A DNA stretch of 64,000 nucleotides from Fallopia convolvulus (GCA_964016875.1 OZ024735.1:3774469-3838468), one strand, 5' to 3'; numbered from the stretch's first letter, positions 1-12,269 are shown. Program-made: numbers and translations. Notes: generated by a model from the sequence alone, not told the origin.

Positions 1-585
1 ATCAAGTCTTGCCAAAAATCCACAAATCTCCAATCTAGGGTTCTTCAAAGAGAGAGGCTAAGAAAATAATACGTCCTTCTCCTCCAAACTTAATCTCTAA
101 GTATTTATATGAAACCCTAAAAACAAGATAGAAAAGGCCCGAAATTAATAAATAAAACACGCGGAGGAGAAATTTTGGAAAAAGACGCGACTCGGTCTGA
201 AACTCGGTCGAGTTTCAGACCGAGTTTTGTAAAACTCGGTCCAGAACTCGGTCGTGACCTGGACCGAGTTTTTGCCTGGTGGACCGCTACGTTCAAAACG
301 TTGAATGAGCTTTCTTCTGTGTCTTCCACCGAGCTTTTTGCCCATCTTCTCTTCAATTCCTTGCATCCGCTTAACTCCTAGACACTTCCTATCGGGTTGC
401 TCCTCTTGCCCTTGTCCTTGTCGTTGCCAAAACTCCTTGAATCCACCTCCAAATGATCCTGAAATCGAACAAAGCAAGAGTAGAAACCGAAACTACAAAA
501 TCTACTAAAAAGACAATAAAACCAAGAGGAAAATAAAATAAAAACAACTAAACTAAGGAAATAAACATGCTTTATCCTAGACTAA
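1..585 (-). mobile_element. Athila-type LTR fragment (family A)
   Basis: This stretch has no coding capacity but follows the layout of the better preserved Athila-type LTR at 56951-58356, in the same minus orientation. It has a TATA-like box on the minus strand at about 101-110, then a cluster of ACTCGGTC / GACCGAGT words at 189-300, then a C/T-rich stretch (305-450) and an A-rich stretch (470-580). It stops abruptly at about 585 where copia pol begins, so one of the two was cut at this junction. Assignment rests on layout and on the kind of palindromic words, not on a shared protein. Confidence 0.5.
190..225. repeat. Perfect 16-bp stem, 4-nt loop inverted repeat
   Basis: Bases 190-205 are the exact reverse complement of 210-225, with GGTC as the loop. 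The arms consist of the ACTCGGTC word that recurs nearby at 235-242, 246-253 and, inverted, at 263-270. It is the densest palindrome in the family A LTR fragment. Confidence 0.9.
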
Positions 586-2246
586 AATGCATGCTATCAA
601 CAACCTTGGAAACTTTGACGCAAGAAGTGATGAAGGAATCTTCCTGGGATACTCTCCTCACAGCAAAGCTTATAGAGTGTACAACAAAAGGACCAAGAAG
701 TTAGAGAAAAGCATTCATGTGATATTCAAAGAAGAGTCAGTCAAAGTGGAAACTGAAGTGCAAAAAGTGGAAACTCACTTCCAGCTTCCCTGGAATGAGG
801 AAGATGTTGATGACGAAGATGAGCCAAGGAAGGGAACTTGTTGTTATCCTCAAGGGAACAAGGACTCTTAAAACCGAGATATCCAAGAGTCGGCTGAACT
901 TCCATCACTTGACAAATCACTAGACACCTCTCAAGTTGGTTCCCTAGTCCTTCCACCAGAAGACATTCCTGAATCAAGCACTCAAGGGGAACATAGAGGG
1001 AACACGCCCAATGCTGAGAATGAAGAACCAGAAGCCATTGAACAAGTGGAGGAACATCCAGAGGATGAGGGTCTGCAAGAAGAATGCAATGATAGTGGTG
1101 ATTAGAACGAAGAGGAAGATCCATATCTCTCCAATATCAATCCCAGAAACATCATATCTCCTCTTGACCAAGGCGTAAAGACACGATCATCACTTCAAAA
1201 TTTATGTGCATTCAATGCCTTCGTGTCAATGGTGGAACCTAAGAATATCAAAGAAGCCCTTAAATATTCGGACTGGATAGTGGCTATGCAAGAGGAGCTC
1301 AACTAATTTGAAAGGAACCAAGTCTGTAAGCTTGTTCCTCGTCCAAAAGGGAAGAATGTTATAGGAACAAGATGGGTGTTCCGTAACAAGATGGATGACA
1401 CACGAGCTGTTTCAAGTAATAAGGCAAGATTGGTAGCTCAAGGATGCAACCAAGAAGAAGGCATTGACTATGATGAGACCTTTTCCCATGTAGTAAGAAT
1501 TGAGGCAATCAGACTCCTAATTGCCTTTGTCGCTCACAAGGGATTCAAGCTTTATCACATGGATATGAAGACAACGTCCCTGAATAGGCACTTCAAAGAA
1601 GAAGTATAAGTGGCTCAACCACCAGGATTTGAAGATGGGAACTTTCCAAACCATGTTTACCTTCTTCACCGCGCTCTATACGGACTCAAACAGGCCCCAA
1701 GAGCTTGGTATGATAGGTTTGCACAGTTTCTCTTGTCACATGGATACCTTCATGGTTCCATTGAAAAAACTCTATTTCTTAAGAAAGAGTTTGATGATAT
1801 TCTTATTGTTCAAGTATACGTTGATGATATCGTTTTTGGTGCAACTAATCCCTTGCTTGTTGAAAAGTTTAAAGATCTAATGAGTTCAAAATTCGAGATG
1901 AGCCTGATTGAAGAACTTACGTTCTTCTTGGGGCTCCAAATCACTCAGACCAAGGAGGGAACAAAGATACATCAACAGAAATACATCAAGGAAATGCTAA
2001 TCAAGTATGGAATGGAGAATTCAAGGCCTATCCACACTCCAGTTTCCACCAAATCTAAGTTGAACACATATGAAAAAGGTATAGATGTGGACCAAAAGTA
2101 CTACCGATGTATGATTGATTCCCTTCTCTACCTTACAACTAGTATGCCCGATATCATGTTCGTCGTGTGTTTATGCGCACGCTTTCAAGCTAATCCCAAA
2201 GAATCACACCGGAAAGAGGTGAAGAGAATTTTCAAGTATCTCAAAG

Positions 2247-4565
2247 TAGGGCTGAGCAAACGGATATATCCGATCTGATCCGATCCGGTATACCAGATAT
2301 CCGGTAATTTTTTTTTCTTAAAATCTCGATCCGTATCTGATCCGTTATGTACCGTATATCCAGTAAAAAATATCCGATTGGATCGGATATCCGAGAGCGG
2401 ATACCCAAAATATCCGTTTTGCAAAATATTGCCATTTTAATTTAAATTTTAAAGTAGATCAACGGATATTCGGATATCCGCTAGTCTAAGCTAAAAACTT
2501 GATTAACAACATTATTTGAAGGTGTCATATGTCAAATTGACGTATTTAAGTTGTAACTAAACTTGCTAAAGTAAACATTTAAACTAAAGTTTAAATTAGA
2601 CACACAAAAATAAAAGTTCCCACAAAGTTCAAATTACATATAATAAAATAAAAGTCCCCACAAGGCCACAAGTATTAAGGCTAGAAATTACAAACCCAAG
2701 GTCATTTTGCATCTAAGAGTGTGATTTTTCATCGGAGTGATTCCATTTTTAGATTTTAAACCAATTAGTGTACCACAATATTTGCATTGTGCACAACCCG
2801 AATCAAGAAGTTCATTAAAGTGAGCCCAAATTGGAGAATATTTCTTTCTCATACTCGGAGGTTGCTTTGCAGCTTTCTGGTTGATCATTTGACTTTCCTG
2901 AATAGGAACCTCATTGTTTGATGCCATACTTGAGTTACCTTGTTCTTGAAAAAAGTAAGGTGATGCAAAAATAATTCAACCATATTTGTTTAATTTGATA
3001 AGAAAGTTTCAAAATTGCAGCGTGTAATATTTCCATAACATATGCCCTATGATAGTGTGATGACCAACAATCCAAACCCTAGCAGAAAATATAGTAGTCA
3101 TCAGGAAAAGGATCTATAACTGTACATTCAGAAATCAACTATAGAGAGTAACAAGGAAGATCTAGCCATTTCAAATCTGAACAGAGCTTATGACATCTGA
3201 CCTAAGATCTACTGTTTCCTACCACATAGAACACGTAAAAGTTTTAGATGAAATGGAATGGAACTTTAAAATCAAAAGTAAAGCAGGGAAGAGGGAGAGA
3301 GGTTGTAAGTAATGGCCTCCCATGTCATGCTTGCAGTCATGTTCTCTTTTGCATCAGAGATGCATTAAAGCCTTATCACAAACAAATCAAGGTCACCAAA
3401 TATAATAAAAACACTCTCCTTTTCACCAGAAATATGCACTCCTTTGCAACTTGAAACCCTAACAAAATCAGAATAGGAACCTCATCTATTTAGACTTTCC
3501 AAGTCTAATCAATTCTAGAACTAATTAAACAATCTCTTATACTAACATCAGGTGCATAACTAGTACTTTATTTCTTCACCTCTACAAGAATATATGGCTC
3601 TACAATTCAGTAAATATAAAGTAAGTTAATACACTAAATGATTGCTTAGATAGCACCATAATCACCACCAAATCAAACAACAACATCTACAACATATAAA
3701 CTCATAAGCATTTAGGAATCCCATAGATCAAGCTGGGCTGATGCAACTATCGGGTGAAGGAGAAAGAGAAGTAGTCGGACATTAATAGTAGTGAAAGAGA
3801 GGTCGAACTAACCATAATCTTGCGTGGTGGTTCGGTGGATAGAAGACGGAGCCTTCGACGATCTAAAGCATGAACAACAGAACAAGGCTATTATAAGAGA
3901 CAATAAATTTTTAAAAATTGAAGATCGAGACTAAGAGATCGAGATTAACCACACAAAGATCAGTCACAGCCAAGCACGCTCTAGGAGCCTTCCATCCTTC
4001 TCGCTAGTGCCAGAGAAGAAGTGAGTGAGAGAAGTTTAGGGTTAGAGAAGCGAGTGAGAGTGGGAATTGTGAGTGTCTAGTCGATGATGATAGAGATTAG
4101 AGACCACAGGGCAGAGGCGAAGGGATCACTGGAATATCAGATTGAAGCGAGCAGCGGATTAGGGTTTTTACTTTCTACTTTGCACTTTTGTAGGGTTAGA
4201 GAAATCAGAATAGAGAATGGGTTGGATTATGGGAAATTTTTAATGGGCTGGCTTATTTTCACAAGTCCAATAAGCAAATTAGGCTCACATCAGAATATCA
4301 GATTAATAAGTATACTACAATATTTAATATGCATACTATACTACATACATACTATATTCTCTATCTAAATATATATTATATATACCGGAAATTTCGGATA
4401 TATCCATTTACCTTAAACCCCGATCCGAATATCCGGAAAAATTAGCCGGATCGGATCAGATACGGAACGATTTTAAACGAATAATTTTGGTCACGGATAA
4501 AAATGGATCGGATCGGTAGATTTTTCGGATCGGATCAACGGATTGACAAATTTTGCTTAGCCCTA
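2247..4565 (-). mobile_element. hAT-superfamily DNA transposon, degenerate, inside copia RT
   Basis: A 2319-bp insertion. Its ends are TAGGGCTGAGCAAA and, inverted, TAGGGCTAAGCAAA (13 of 14 matching). It is flanked by a perfect 8-bp duplication, TCTCAAAG, at 2239-2246 and 4566-4573. TAGGG/CAGGG ends with an 8-bp duplication are diagnostic of hAT. Both subterminal regions (2260-2490 and 4380-4550) are crowded with CGGATAT and GATCGGAT words, as expected for hAT transposase binding sites. A BED zinc-finger remnant lies on the minus strand at 2688-2927; no catalytic or dimerisation domain is visible, so the element is an internally deleted derivative. Excision restores the copia reading frame exactly. 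Confidence 0.95.
2688..2927 (-). pseudogene. BED zinc finger, N-terminal piece of a hAT transposase
   Basis: A 79-residue reading frame. After a polar N-terminus (residues 1-28), it has SPIWAHFNEL, then CAQCKYCG and a distal H and C (NHTLRC), which form the C-x2-C ... H-x4-C pattern of BED fingers; the aromatic WAHF before it is also typical. BED fingers are the DNA-binding N-terminus of hAT transposases. The rest of a transposase, normally 600-700 residues, is absent, so this is a relic. The ATG and length suit an original first exon. Expression is not indicated. Confidence 0.8.
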
Positions 4566-5088
4566 TCTCAAAGGGAACGACAACTTGTGTTTGTGGTATC
4601 CACGCAGAAGTTCCCTTGAGATTGTTGCGTTTTCATATGCGGACTTTGCTGGTCATCTGGTAGATAGAAAGAGCACATCCGATATGGCTCAATTCCTAGG
4701 AGAGTGTCTAGTGTCATGGGGATCAAAGAAACAAAACTCAATGGCACTCTCGACGGCCGAAGCATAAAATGTGGTCGCTGCATCATGCTGTTCCCAAGTC
4801 TTATGGCTCAAGTACCAACTCAGTGACAACGGGATGTCTTATGGCCTTGTTCCTATTAGATGTGATAATAATAGTGTCATAAACATTTCCAAGAATCCCG
4901 TTCGTCACTCACGTACTAATCATATTGACGTCCGTCATCACTTCTTACGTGACAATGTTGAGCAAGGGAACATTATAATGGAACACTGTAGAACTGGAGA
5001 GCAGAGAGAAGATATTCTCACTAAGGCATTGGATAGGCGTCCCTTTGAACACCTTTGTATGCTCTTAGGGATGATAACTTTAAATTAA

Positions 5089-6502
5089 ACAAGTCCTTGT
5101 TTATTCTATCCCCAATGATTGGCTAGTTTAGTTGTTTGCATGATAGGAACCAGTTATGAACACTGCATTCACTTTATCCTTTATTACTAGTCTAAGGCAA
5201 ACCGTTGTACGCATATGAACTTCTTTTCTTTTTAGCCCAAAAAGATCAACTTAAGTTATCTCTAACCCGCATCACAAACAACGATGATAGTTGATCATAA
5301 GCTTACCTAGAGTCTTGGACTGGACAAACTCATCCCATGAGCCCGTCTTTTTTTTACCTTTTCGGGTTGAAATTGTCCAAGTCCCTTTTATCTTCCCATA
5401 CCTCACATAAAGCTTGAAATTGATTTCCCTTTTACCACTCAGTTCAACACAAGCCTCTCTAGCAAGATCATGGGAACCTCAATTCCGAGTAAGATGAAAC
5501 GTCTCATCTGGTAAACAACTCAGTCTTGGGAAGATAAAAAGGTGTGTCATGCTATTTATTAGGGGAAGACCAACTATGAACCCAACATTTGAATTGCACC
5601 TAGGGGGAATTTCCATGTTGCAAAGCTTTTTGAAGACGTTGAAGATGAAATGACATCGGTCGAGTTCAATTCTCAAGGGCATAATGCAAAAGACGACTAT
5701 GCCACTCTGTTCAAAACTCTTTAAACACCGGCCTCCTCTCTCAAAGCATAACTCATCTTCAACCCTAATTTTTCCGAAACCCCCTCATGAAACGCTCTAA
5801 GGAAAGAAAGGTGCCCCCTTTACAACCCCAAGATGGCCAAGCCCTCAACACACTCCATCCTTCGCAAGAGATGCTCAGTATCGAGACCATCCACTCGAAG
5901 AACAGGCGGTGCATCAGGTCATCAACACCGTTAGCCTGTGAGAAGACTCTCATGGCCACATTAAGAAGAAGACGGAGATCGAGCAGATTCATTTGCTCGA
6001 TTCGCGTGGAAAAGAAGGTCTACTCACGACACCATCTACAGAGATGGTGTTAGTGAATCTCAGTTCCTTCTTTTCTTCTTCTCTTCATCCTCCCTTGCTT
6101 CACGCTTCTCCCTCTTCTCCTTGTTCTCCCTCCATATATTTCAATTCGGAGTTCCCTTCTGTACAACTTGGTTGCCTAAGTAATAAAATGGTTCTTTAGT
6201 TTGAATGTGTGTTCTTTACTTTATTGTTCCTATATTCATGTTTACTCTTTTCGATGATGCCAAAAGGGGGAAGGATAAAATGTGTGAGATGCGTTGTTTC
6301 AAACTTATCACAATATGGCCTTTGCTAAGGAAGAATAATCTCACAAAATCTGCTAAGTAGGAACTGCATAACCATATAGTGGAACTCCCTGCGTTATGTT
6401 GTCACACTAAGGGGGAACTTGCATGAGCATAACATGAGCATATAATTAAATGAAATACTTGTCATTTTATTATGGGTTTGTCATCATCAAAAAGGGAGAA
6501 AT
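5089..6502 (+). other. Copia 3' internal region, no intact gene
   Basis: The stretch between the RNase H stop and the 3' LTR. Sireviruses often hold an envelope-like ORF here; only short frames survive (for example 5787-6053, rich in R and K), with no recognisable domain. At 6253-6275 lies GATGATGCCAAAAGGGGGAA, a polypurine-tract-like copy upstream of the functional one at 6489-6500, and another purine run (AAGGGGGAACTT) is near 6410. Confidence 0.6.
6489..6502 (+). promoter_or_regulatory. Polypurine tract of the copia element
   Basis: AAAAAGGGAGAA directly precedes the TGTTGAG start of the LTR, in the context TCATCATCAAAAAGGGAGAA that is characteristic of Sirevirus/SIRE elements. It primes plus-strand synthesis and fixes the LTR start. 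Confidence 0.85.
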
Positions 6503-7631
6503 TGTTGAGTCGGTGTTAGGAACTCACATTCATTAACACTGGAACAACGTCCTCGGTTTTGATAATGACAAATACCATGGGAACTAACGCCAATTGCCAC
6601 GTATTTCAATATAACAAGTTGTACGTCACAAAGCAAAGCACAGATTAATAAGTTCTCACACCATGGGAACTAATGCAACGACGAAAAAGAAGGCGACCAA
6701 CCTCAGAAGAGAATAGAGTTCCCACACGATGGGAACTGAATGAGAAGAACAAGAATCCCTCAGAAGTCAAGAAGAGTTCCCACGAGAAGGGAACCAAGAA
6801 GATGAGAGTTCCCTTTGGATGGGAACTGGCTCATGTGTGAAAGCGACATCTCACTACGTTTTTAGGGATCCTGTTTGTTCCAGACAAGAGGGCATCTCAG
6901 AGCTTTAGACTCTCAGCAGGAAGAAGACGACCATACAACGGTTCAGATTGATTCAAGAGTTGACATTTCAAATTCAAATCAGAGTCACATGTCAACTTAA
7001 GGAATCATACTTGGAGAGCAAGGCGAAAAGGGTATTTAGGTTAAATACCTCTAGTGGATAAGGGTTTCTCATCACACCTATTTAAACCCTTCAACAATCA
7101 TCTTATTGCTCACTTTTCCCAAATCATAAACTCCAAACTCAGAGAGAGAAGAGCAAAAGAGTTGCTTGAGTGTGAGCCATCAAGTTGGTGAAAAGTCCCT
7201 GGCGGCGAGCTAATCTCGATGACGGTGTAGGAGAAAGAGCGAGTTCCTAGGTCTAAGGGAACTCAGAAGAAGAGATAGGGAGGTTTGAGTTTTGTTTTGT
7301 CTTTGATTGTGAACGTTCACCGGGTTAGGGTCGAGAGAGTACATTAGTGTTGCCTAGGGAGACAGTCCTTGTAGGAACAGAGAAGATTGTATTTTTCCTT
7401 ATAACCTGAAGGGAACTAAACAATAAAGAAAAGGAAACTCATTCGAAAATCCTTCAATGGGAGGTAAAGGTTTACTCACGCGATTAGTTGATCGTTGTGG
7501 GGTCCTCTATAAGGGAATTGTCTCTATTACTTTGTTTACCTGCTTACTTGTTTATTCTACTGTGTGTGGGAACTATTCGATAGAGTTCCCATAACTGATT
7601 TTGACTAACCTGCGATCCTACACGACCAACA
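6503..7631 (+). repeat. 3' LTR of the copia element
   Basis: The LTR starts TGTTG after the polypurine tract and ends CAACA, a 5-bp terminal inverted repeat with the TG...CA rule, giving 1129 bp. The 5' LTR is not in the window, so the end is inferred from the inverted repeat. It holds a TATA-like CTATTTAAA at about 7078 and numerous GTTCCC / GGGAAC words. The first 330 bp are the most repeat-rich part. Confidence 0.75.
6570..6835. repeat. Cluster of GTTCCCA ... TGGGAAC palindromes in the copia LTR
   Basis: Pairs of inverted words recur: GTTCTCACACCATGGGAAC near 6652, GTTCCCACACGATGGGAAC near 6719, GTTCCCACGAGAAGGGAAC near 6776 and GTTCCCTTTGGATGGGAAC near 6808, with single copies near 6578 and 7412 and further pairs near 7226 and 7569. 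Arms are 6-7 bp with a 5-7 nt centre. Repeated LTR palindromes are known from other Sireviruses; the word itself is particular to this family. Confidence 0.85.
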
Positions 7632-7808
7632 ATAAGCAAGTATGTGGCGATAGAGTGGAATTATGGTGTAAAGAACAAAGAAATGAGTGGAAGGGAGAGA
7701 AGAACGAAAATTGGAGGAGAGCATGGATTTCTCAAGGCAACTTTAAGCCTTTATATAGAAGAAATGGAAGAAGACAAATTTAACTTGGCTTGTATAAGAG
7801 ATAAAGAT

Positions 7809-8048
7809 CATGCACACAAATCTAAAAGATATAGCACGAATATTGAGAAAGAAAGATAAGCATGACACACAGATCTAGAAGATAAGATAACATGGCACGA
7901 ATATTGAGGAAGAGAGATAAGTATGACACACAGATCTAGAAGATAATATAACATGGCACAAATATTGAGGAATAGAGATAAGCATGGCACACAGATCTAG
8001 AATATAAGATAACATGGCACGGCGCGAATAGCTAAGAAAACGGATAAG
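7809..8048. repeat. 61-bp minisatellite, about four copies
   Basis: Full copies at 7861-7921 and 7922-7982, a shortened copy at 7809-7860 and a diverged one from 7983. The unit begins CATGACACACAGATCTAGAA and ends GAGAGATAAG. Each full copy is the same length and they differ at a handful of sites. Confidence 0.9.
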
Positions 8049-9351
8049 ATCAAAACTTTTACAAGTCTATCTTCATTCTATTAAGAAACGAGATTACTTA
8101 ACGACTAAGGAACGAATTAATGGATAACTTTGACAACTTGATAACTTTTGATATATAAAATCTTGGTAAAAACGATGTTATTCGAGATTACTTAATAACT
8201 AAGCAATCCCATGATGATTTTTGAGAAACTTTAAAATATTTAAATATTCCCGAATATTACAATTAGATGGTCAAATCCATGCTACAAAAGCAAAATCAGT
8301 ACAAATTAGTATAAAAGATCATAAAATCAACATACCTAATTACTAAGTTTGTAGTATGCAATCAAGATATAATAAAGGAGTAAGAGAGGAGGCGGTGGAC
8401 GAAGTTGTTGGATTGCCATAGATAGACATCAGAGAGATAATAACAAACCATATAAGAATTCCATAGCCTGACCATTGGGTAATATCATAACCCGATAATT
8501 CCCAAACACAAGAAACGCATTGAGGTACACTAATTTGTAACAAATCAAATTCAATTCCACTAATCAACCTTATAATTCAATTCTAAAAATAAATCAAGAA
8601 TTGGGAAGCAAAACATGCTCCATGGCACATTACTAAGATGAGTTTGAAAAACCCACTAAACAAATGGCCTTCTTACCTTCTTGGACAATCAATTTAGTAG
8701 AGGTAGATTCTTTGAAGCAAAGCAAATTAGGAAACCTAATTTCACCCGACTTTTCAATTTAACAATCAAACAATTTAGGAAACCTAGGTCAAGTTAGGTG
8801 ATTTACTTGAGTTTGAGATCGGGTGGTTGGCCGGTAATTTCGGGGACAACAACGGTGTTAGATGGTGAACGTGGGCTGGTGGATTCCTGGTGATGGCTGA
8901 CGTTGGTAGTGGCGCGCAAAGGGAAGAGATTTGCGAGGATAAGGGATGGGCGGGTGTGGTTGGAAAAAGCTACGCCAGCGGCGGGATTCCGTCGGTAGTT
9001 AGGTGATGGTGGCTCGATGTCACGTGGTGGAGGAAGAGAGGTAAGAATGAAGGAATAGAGAAAAGAGTCGGTATTTTAAACAGAATAGAGGCGGTGGAAA
9101 GAGGGTTGCATAAGAAAGAAATAGAGGCGATGGGAAGGAACCGGTGACATATGAAGGTGGTTCAAGGCAGTCATAAAAAACGGTGGAATATTGAGGTGTG
9201 GCTGAGAAAGACAAAAAAGAGAAGAAGATAAACTAAGGAAGTGGTAGAAATCTGAAGGTGAAATGGAAGAGGATATTATTAAAATAATTCAAGATGATGT
9301 TTCACTATTCCTCAAAGAACCCACAAGCGTTTTGCTTTTATAAAAGTATTG

Positions 9352-9369
9352 ATTTGCATCGATGCAAAT
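9352..9369. repeat. 18-bp perfect palindrome
   Basis: ATTTGCATCGATGCAAAT is its own reverse complement. It contains two ATTTGCAT octamers tail to tail. No associated gene is seen. Confidence 0.9.
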
Positions 9370-10469
9370 AATCGAAGATAATGCCCAAAATAATTATTGT
9401 AATCGAAGATAAAACCATGAGTTTTCTCTTTTTTTTTAACAAGCTAAATCATAAGATCATTTAAGTTTTTCCATTTATGAAAATATATTCAATGATTTAA
9501 AAACAAACTAAAAATAAATCTTTTATTTTTTTTGCATTTTAACTAAAACTAAATAAGAAAATAAACTTGTTCATGGGATAATTCCATTACTAATCAAATC
9601 TCTTAAATCTCATTTGAACCATTCTCTTCCAAGAACCCTAAAATATAAATGAACCCTAAATTTTGCAACAAACTTCAAGAAAATCACCATTGTCATCCTT
9701 AATAGCATCTCCCGTGGAACTCATTGCACCTTGATTTCATTCCCATCCTAAATTTCGATTGTAGGAGATGTGGTGGTCAGATTTGTGTTGGCCAACGGTG
9801 GTGGATAAATTTCTTCAATGGAAGAAGTGTAGTAGAAACATGGGAGGAAGAAAGGAGGTTGAAGAGGGGAAAGAAGAGGGAAGGAGGTGGAGACAACGTC
9901 GAGCTTTGGTGACTCAAATGGCGTGGTGCTGGGGAGGGTAAGGAAGGAGAGGAGGGAAAAGAAAGAAAATAAAAATAAAAATTATAATATTCATATTTAT
10001 GGATGTGCATATGGAAACCATAAATTTAGTTTTTTTTCTCCAACTCATGTACTCTCTATAAAAGGTCCCTATTAGTGACCTAATGATGAACTCTAATTTC
10101 TTTTCCTCTTTAATCTCTCTTTGTTCTCTCTTATTTTATAACACGTTATCATCACGAATTGCTCAAGATTTAACTATGCATGTACGATGTATTTGTAACT
10201 TCAGTCATGTTCTTATATATAGTTTAATTCAATTGTATTTCAAATTATATACTCTAATTACAATAATTATTATTTACGTGTGTAAAATTATTTCCCCTGC
10301 AATGAATATATTCATAAACTATTGTATTCTTATGGTGATAAATAAAATTCATTTTCTAAAATAACTTTCATATCCTTAATAGATGAACAGACAATAATTA
10401 TACGACATCACGCATAGTTGTAAGTTTTAGGGCGTATTTATGTTTAAAACTTAAGTATTTGCTTGCATT

Positions 10470-12269
10470 TGTAACAGCTCAAAATGAGTTGTTACACTGC
10501 CAAGGGTTTTTATGAAAACCCTTTTAGGCTAAGGGAATAATAAAACTGATCTCAAGGAAAAGTCATAAAACTTGCAATAGTTATAGGAGTGACAAGTTTC
10601 AAAGAGTAAAAGCTGGCATAAACATCAATGAGTCGCACAGTAGAGTGCATACTAGTACGCTAGACCATTATAGCTACAACAAGGAACAGGTTCAACAACA
10701 TGTAATGTCTAACTCGGTTCCCTACTTAAGGAGTAGGTACACATAAATCTAAAACAAAAGGGAAACACATCATAAGCAAAACCCAAGTCTCATCCTAGCA
10801 TTGTCATGGCGTTTGACCTCCTCCAAGCTCTTGAACGTCACCTAAACCTGGTCATGCACAAAAACATAGCCAGCCCCAACTGTTGGGGGTTAGTCTCTCA
10901 AAAGAAACTAAGTAATGAAGAATAATATTTATGAATGAAGAGGAGGTTATAACTTGTCTTACCCCATTGGGGTTATTCGCAAGGCATTGCCCAAAATCGC
11001 AAGGCATCCCATTGGGATCCATGAATCAAATCATCAGCATTGCCGAATCAAGGTCCCCATTGGGGTCCGTAAGAACACGAACGGCATTGCCGAACCAACA
11101 TTCCCATTGGGATTAACTCACAGGGCATTGCCCAATTATCTTCAAGGTATCCCCATGGGATCCTGAAATTTCATTATCGAGATTGTCGACTTCAAGGTCC
11201 CCATTGGGGACCATAAGAAGCTCAAACAGTGTTGCTGAACCACATTACCCCATTGGGATTCATAACACAATCAATAACGGCCTTACCTGTTTTTACTCAT
11301 TCATACCAATTTTGCACACATGTATTTACTAGATAAAAAAATATATAATATATCAATCACTCAAGTCACAAAATTATGCATAAAGTACAAATGCTTAATT
11401 CAACTATTACTTATCCTAAGGAGATTTATCAATCATAACCTTCATTAAAATGTATTTTCAACCCAACCTTCCAATTGCCCACCAATATAGCCCTAAATCT
11501 CCATGTTTTCACCAAAATCACACAAATAGCCATAACTCATCACACGCACATCGAAATCAAGATCCGTAAAATTCCTCATACTCGTAGAAGAATTCCTTAC
11601 CTTGTGATGACACCCCTTAACTTTCCAAAAATTACAAAAAACTGCCTAGAATTTTCGAAACTTGTGCAACAATGCTCTCAAAACTCCAACCTCTAACAAT
11701 AAGCTTCAAATTCAACAAATTAACAACCCATTAGTCTTCAATTTAACCCCTAGCCTCCAATTTACCCTCAATTTGACTTAGAGATAAGAAAAATTCAAGT
11801 TAGGGTTTAGAATTAGGGGAAAAACTCACTTACAAGTTCAATGTCAAAGCAACTTAAAATTGGAGGGGGTGGTGGTTCAAGCAACCAAGGGGTGGAAGGC
11901 TTGAGAGAGGCCAAATGACGGCGTGGTCAGCCAAAGGAGACCCAAGCGTGGTTGATGTGAAAAGGTTTGTGGTTGAGAGCTACGTGAAAAAGAAATGGGG
12001 GAGGGAAGGAGATGAAGTGGAGGAAGGAGATATGGTTGTTTGTGGGGCACCCTAATTTTTAAGGGTAGAATAGTCTTTCCAAAAGAAATACCACTCCTTT
12101 TATTAATAAGGTATTATTTTTTTTATTCATGTTCTCAAGAATACTCCAACAAGGATAACGAAAAATTAAGTTTGTTAGCCCCATTATTCGTAAATAAGTA
12201 AAAGATAGGAGCGATAATAATAATATAGGAGTTAAGTAATTAGGAACCGAATACTTAAGGGGTATTTCA
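10470..12269 (-). repeat. 3' LTR of the chromovirus
   Basis: 1800 bp, TGTAACAGC on the plus strand to GGTATTTCA. Its sequence matches, in order, 17072-17397, 20263-20616, 30993-32320 and 33504-33545. It lacks two segments present in the other LTR: a 68-bp TTTA-rich stretch (20411-20480) and about 136 bp (31880-32015). Confidence 0.92.
10961..11260. repeat. Alternating CCCCATTGGGG and GGCATTGCC palindrome array in the chromovirus LTR
   Basis: Two short hairpin words alternate: CCC(C)-ATT-(G)GGG at 10962, 11008, 11055, 11102, about 11150, 11199 and 11248, and GGC-ATT-GCC at 10983, 11035, 11082 and 11123. All share a central ATT (one has AT). The longest is GGTCCCCATTGGGGACC at 11197-11213 with 7-bp arms. 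The same array is in the 5' LTR, split at 20616/30993 by the Athila-type insertion. Confidence 0.9.

Larger units (their letters stand above)
587..5088 (+). pseudogene. Ty1/copia (Sirevirus-like) pol, integrase end to RNase H, split by a hAT element
   Basis: Remains of a copia polyprotein. 587-871 gives the end of the integrase region (motif DEGIFLGYS). RVT_2 reverse transcriptase starts about 1220 (IGTRWVFRNK at about 1360) and continues to about 2246, with ALYGLKQAPRAWYDRF and the catalytic YVDD (about 1815-1827, in VYVDDIVFGATN). RNase H follows after the insertion (FAGHLVDRKSTS near 4650, CDNNSVINISKNPV near 4870, HIDVRHHFLRD near 4925), with the stop at 5086-5088. Stops at about 869, 1105, 1303, 1607 and 4765 break the frame. 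Gag, protease and most of integrase are missing upstream. The frame runs straight across the hAT target duplication, so the element was still contiguous when hit. The FFLGLQITQ and QQKYIKEML pattern is typical of the Sirevirus lineage. Confidence 0.92.
7632..10469. other. Repeat-derived DNA without a recognisable gene
   Basis: Apart from the 61-bp minisatellite and one palindrome given separately, nothing is resolved. 7640-9260 reads like an old minus-oriented LTR: a G-rich leader-like block (8810-9250) resembles in composition the one at 11880-12060, but no ends or second copy are visible. 9260-10440 is AT-rich. The last bases (about 10430-10469) appear to be the left part of the Athila-type LTR that continues at 33546. 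Confidence 0.5.

Noticed and set aside
5787..6053. Envelope-like ORF of a Sirevirus
   Set aside because: Only 88 codons, no membrane segment or coiled coil, and no similarity I can name; kept as part of the non-coding 3' region.
10083..10364. 93-codon plus-strand ORF in AT-rich DNA
   Set aside because: Low-complexity hydrophobic composition and no domain; expected by chance in AT-rich DNA. The nearby ATAACACGTTATCATCACGA resembles text seen in copia leaders but no ends could be found.
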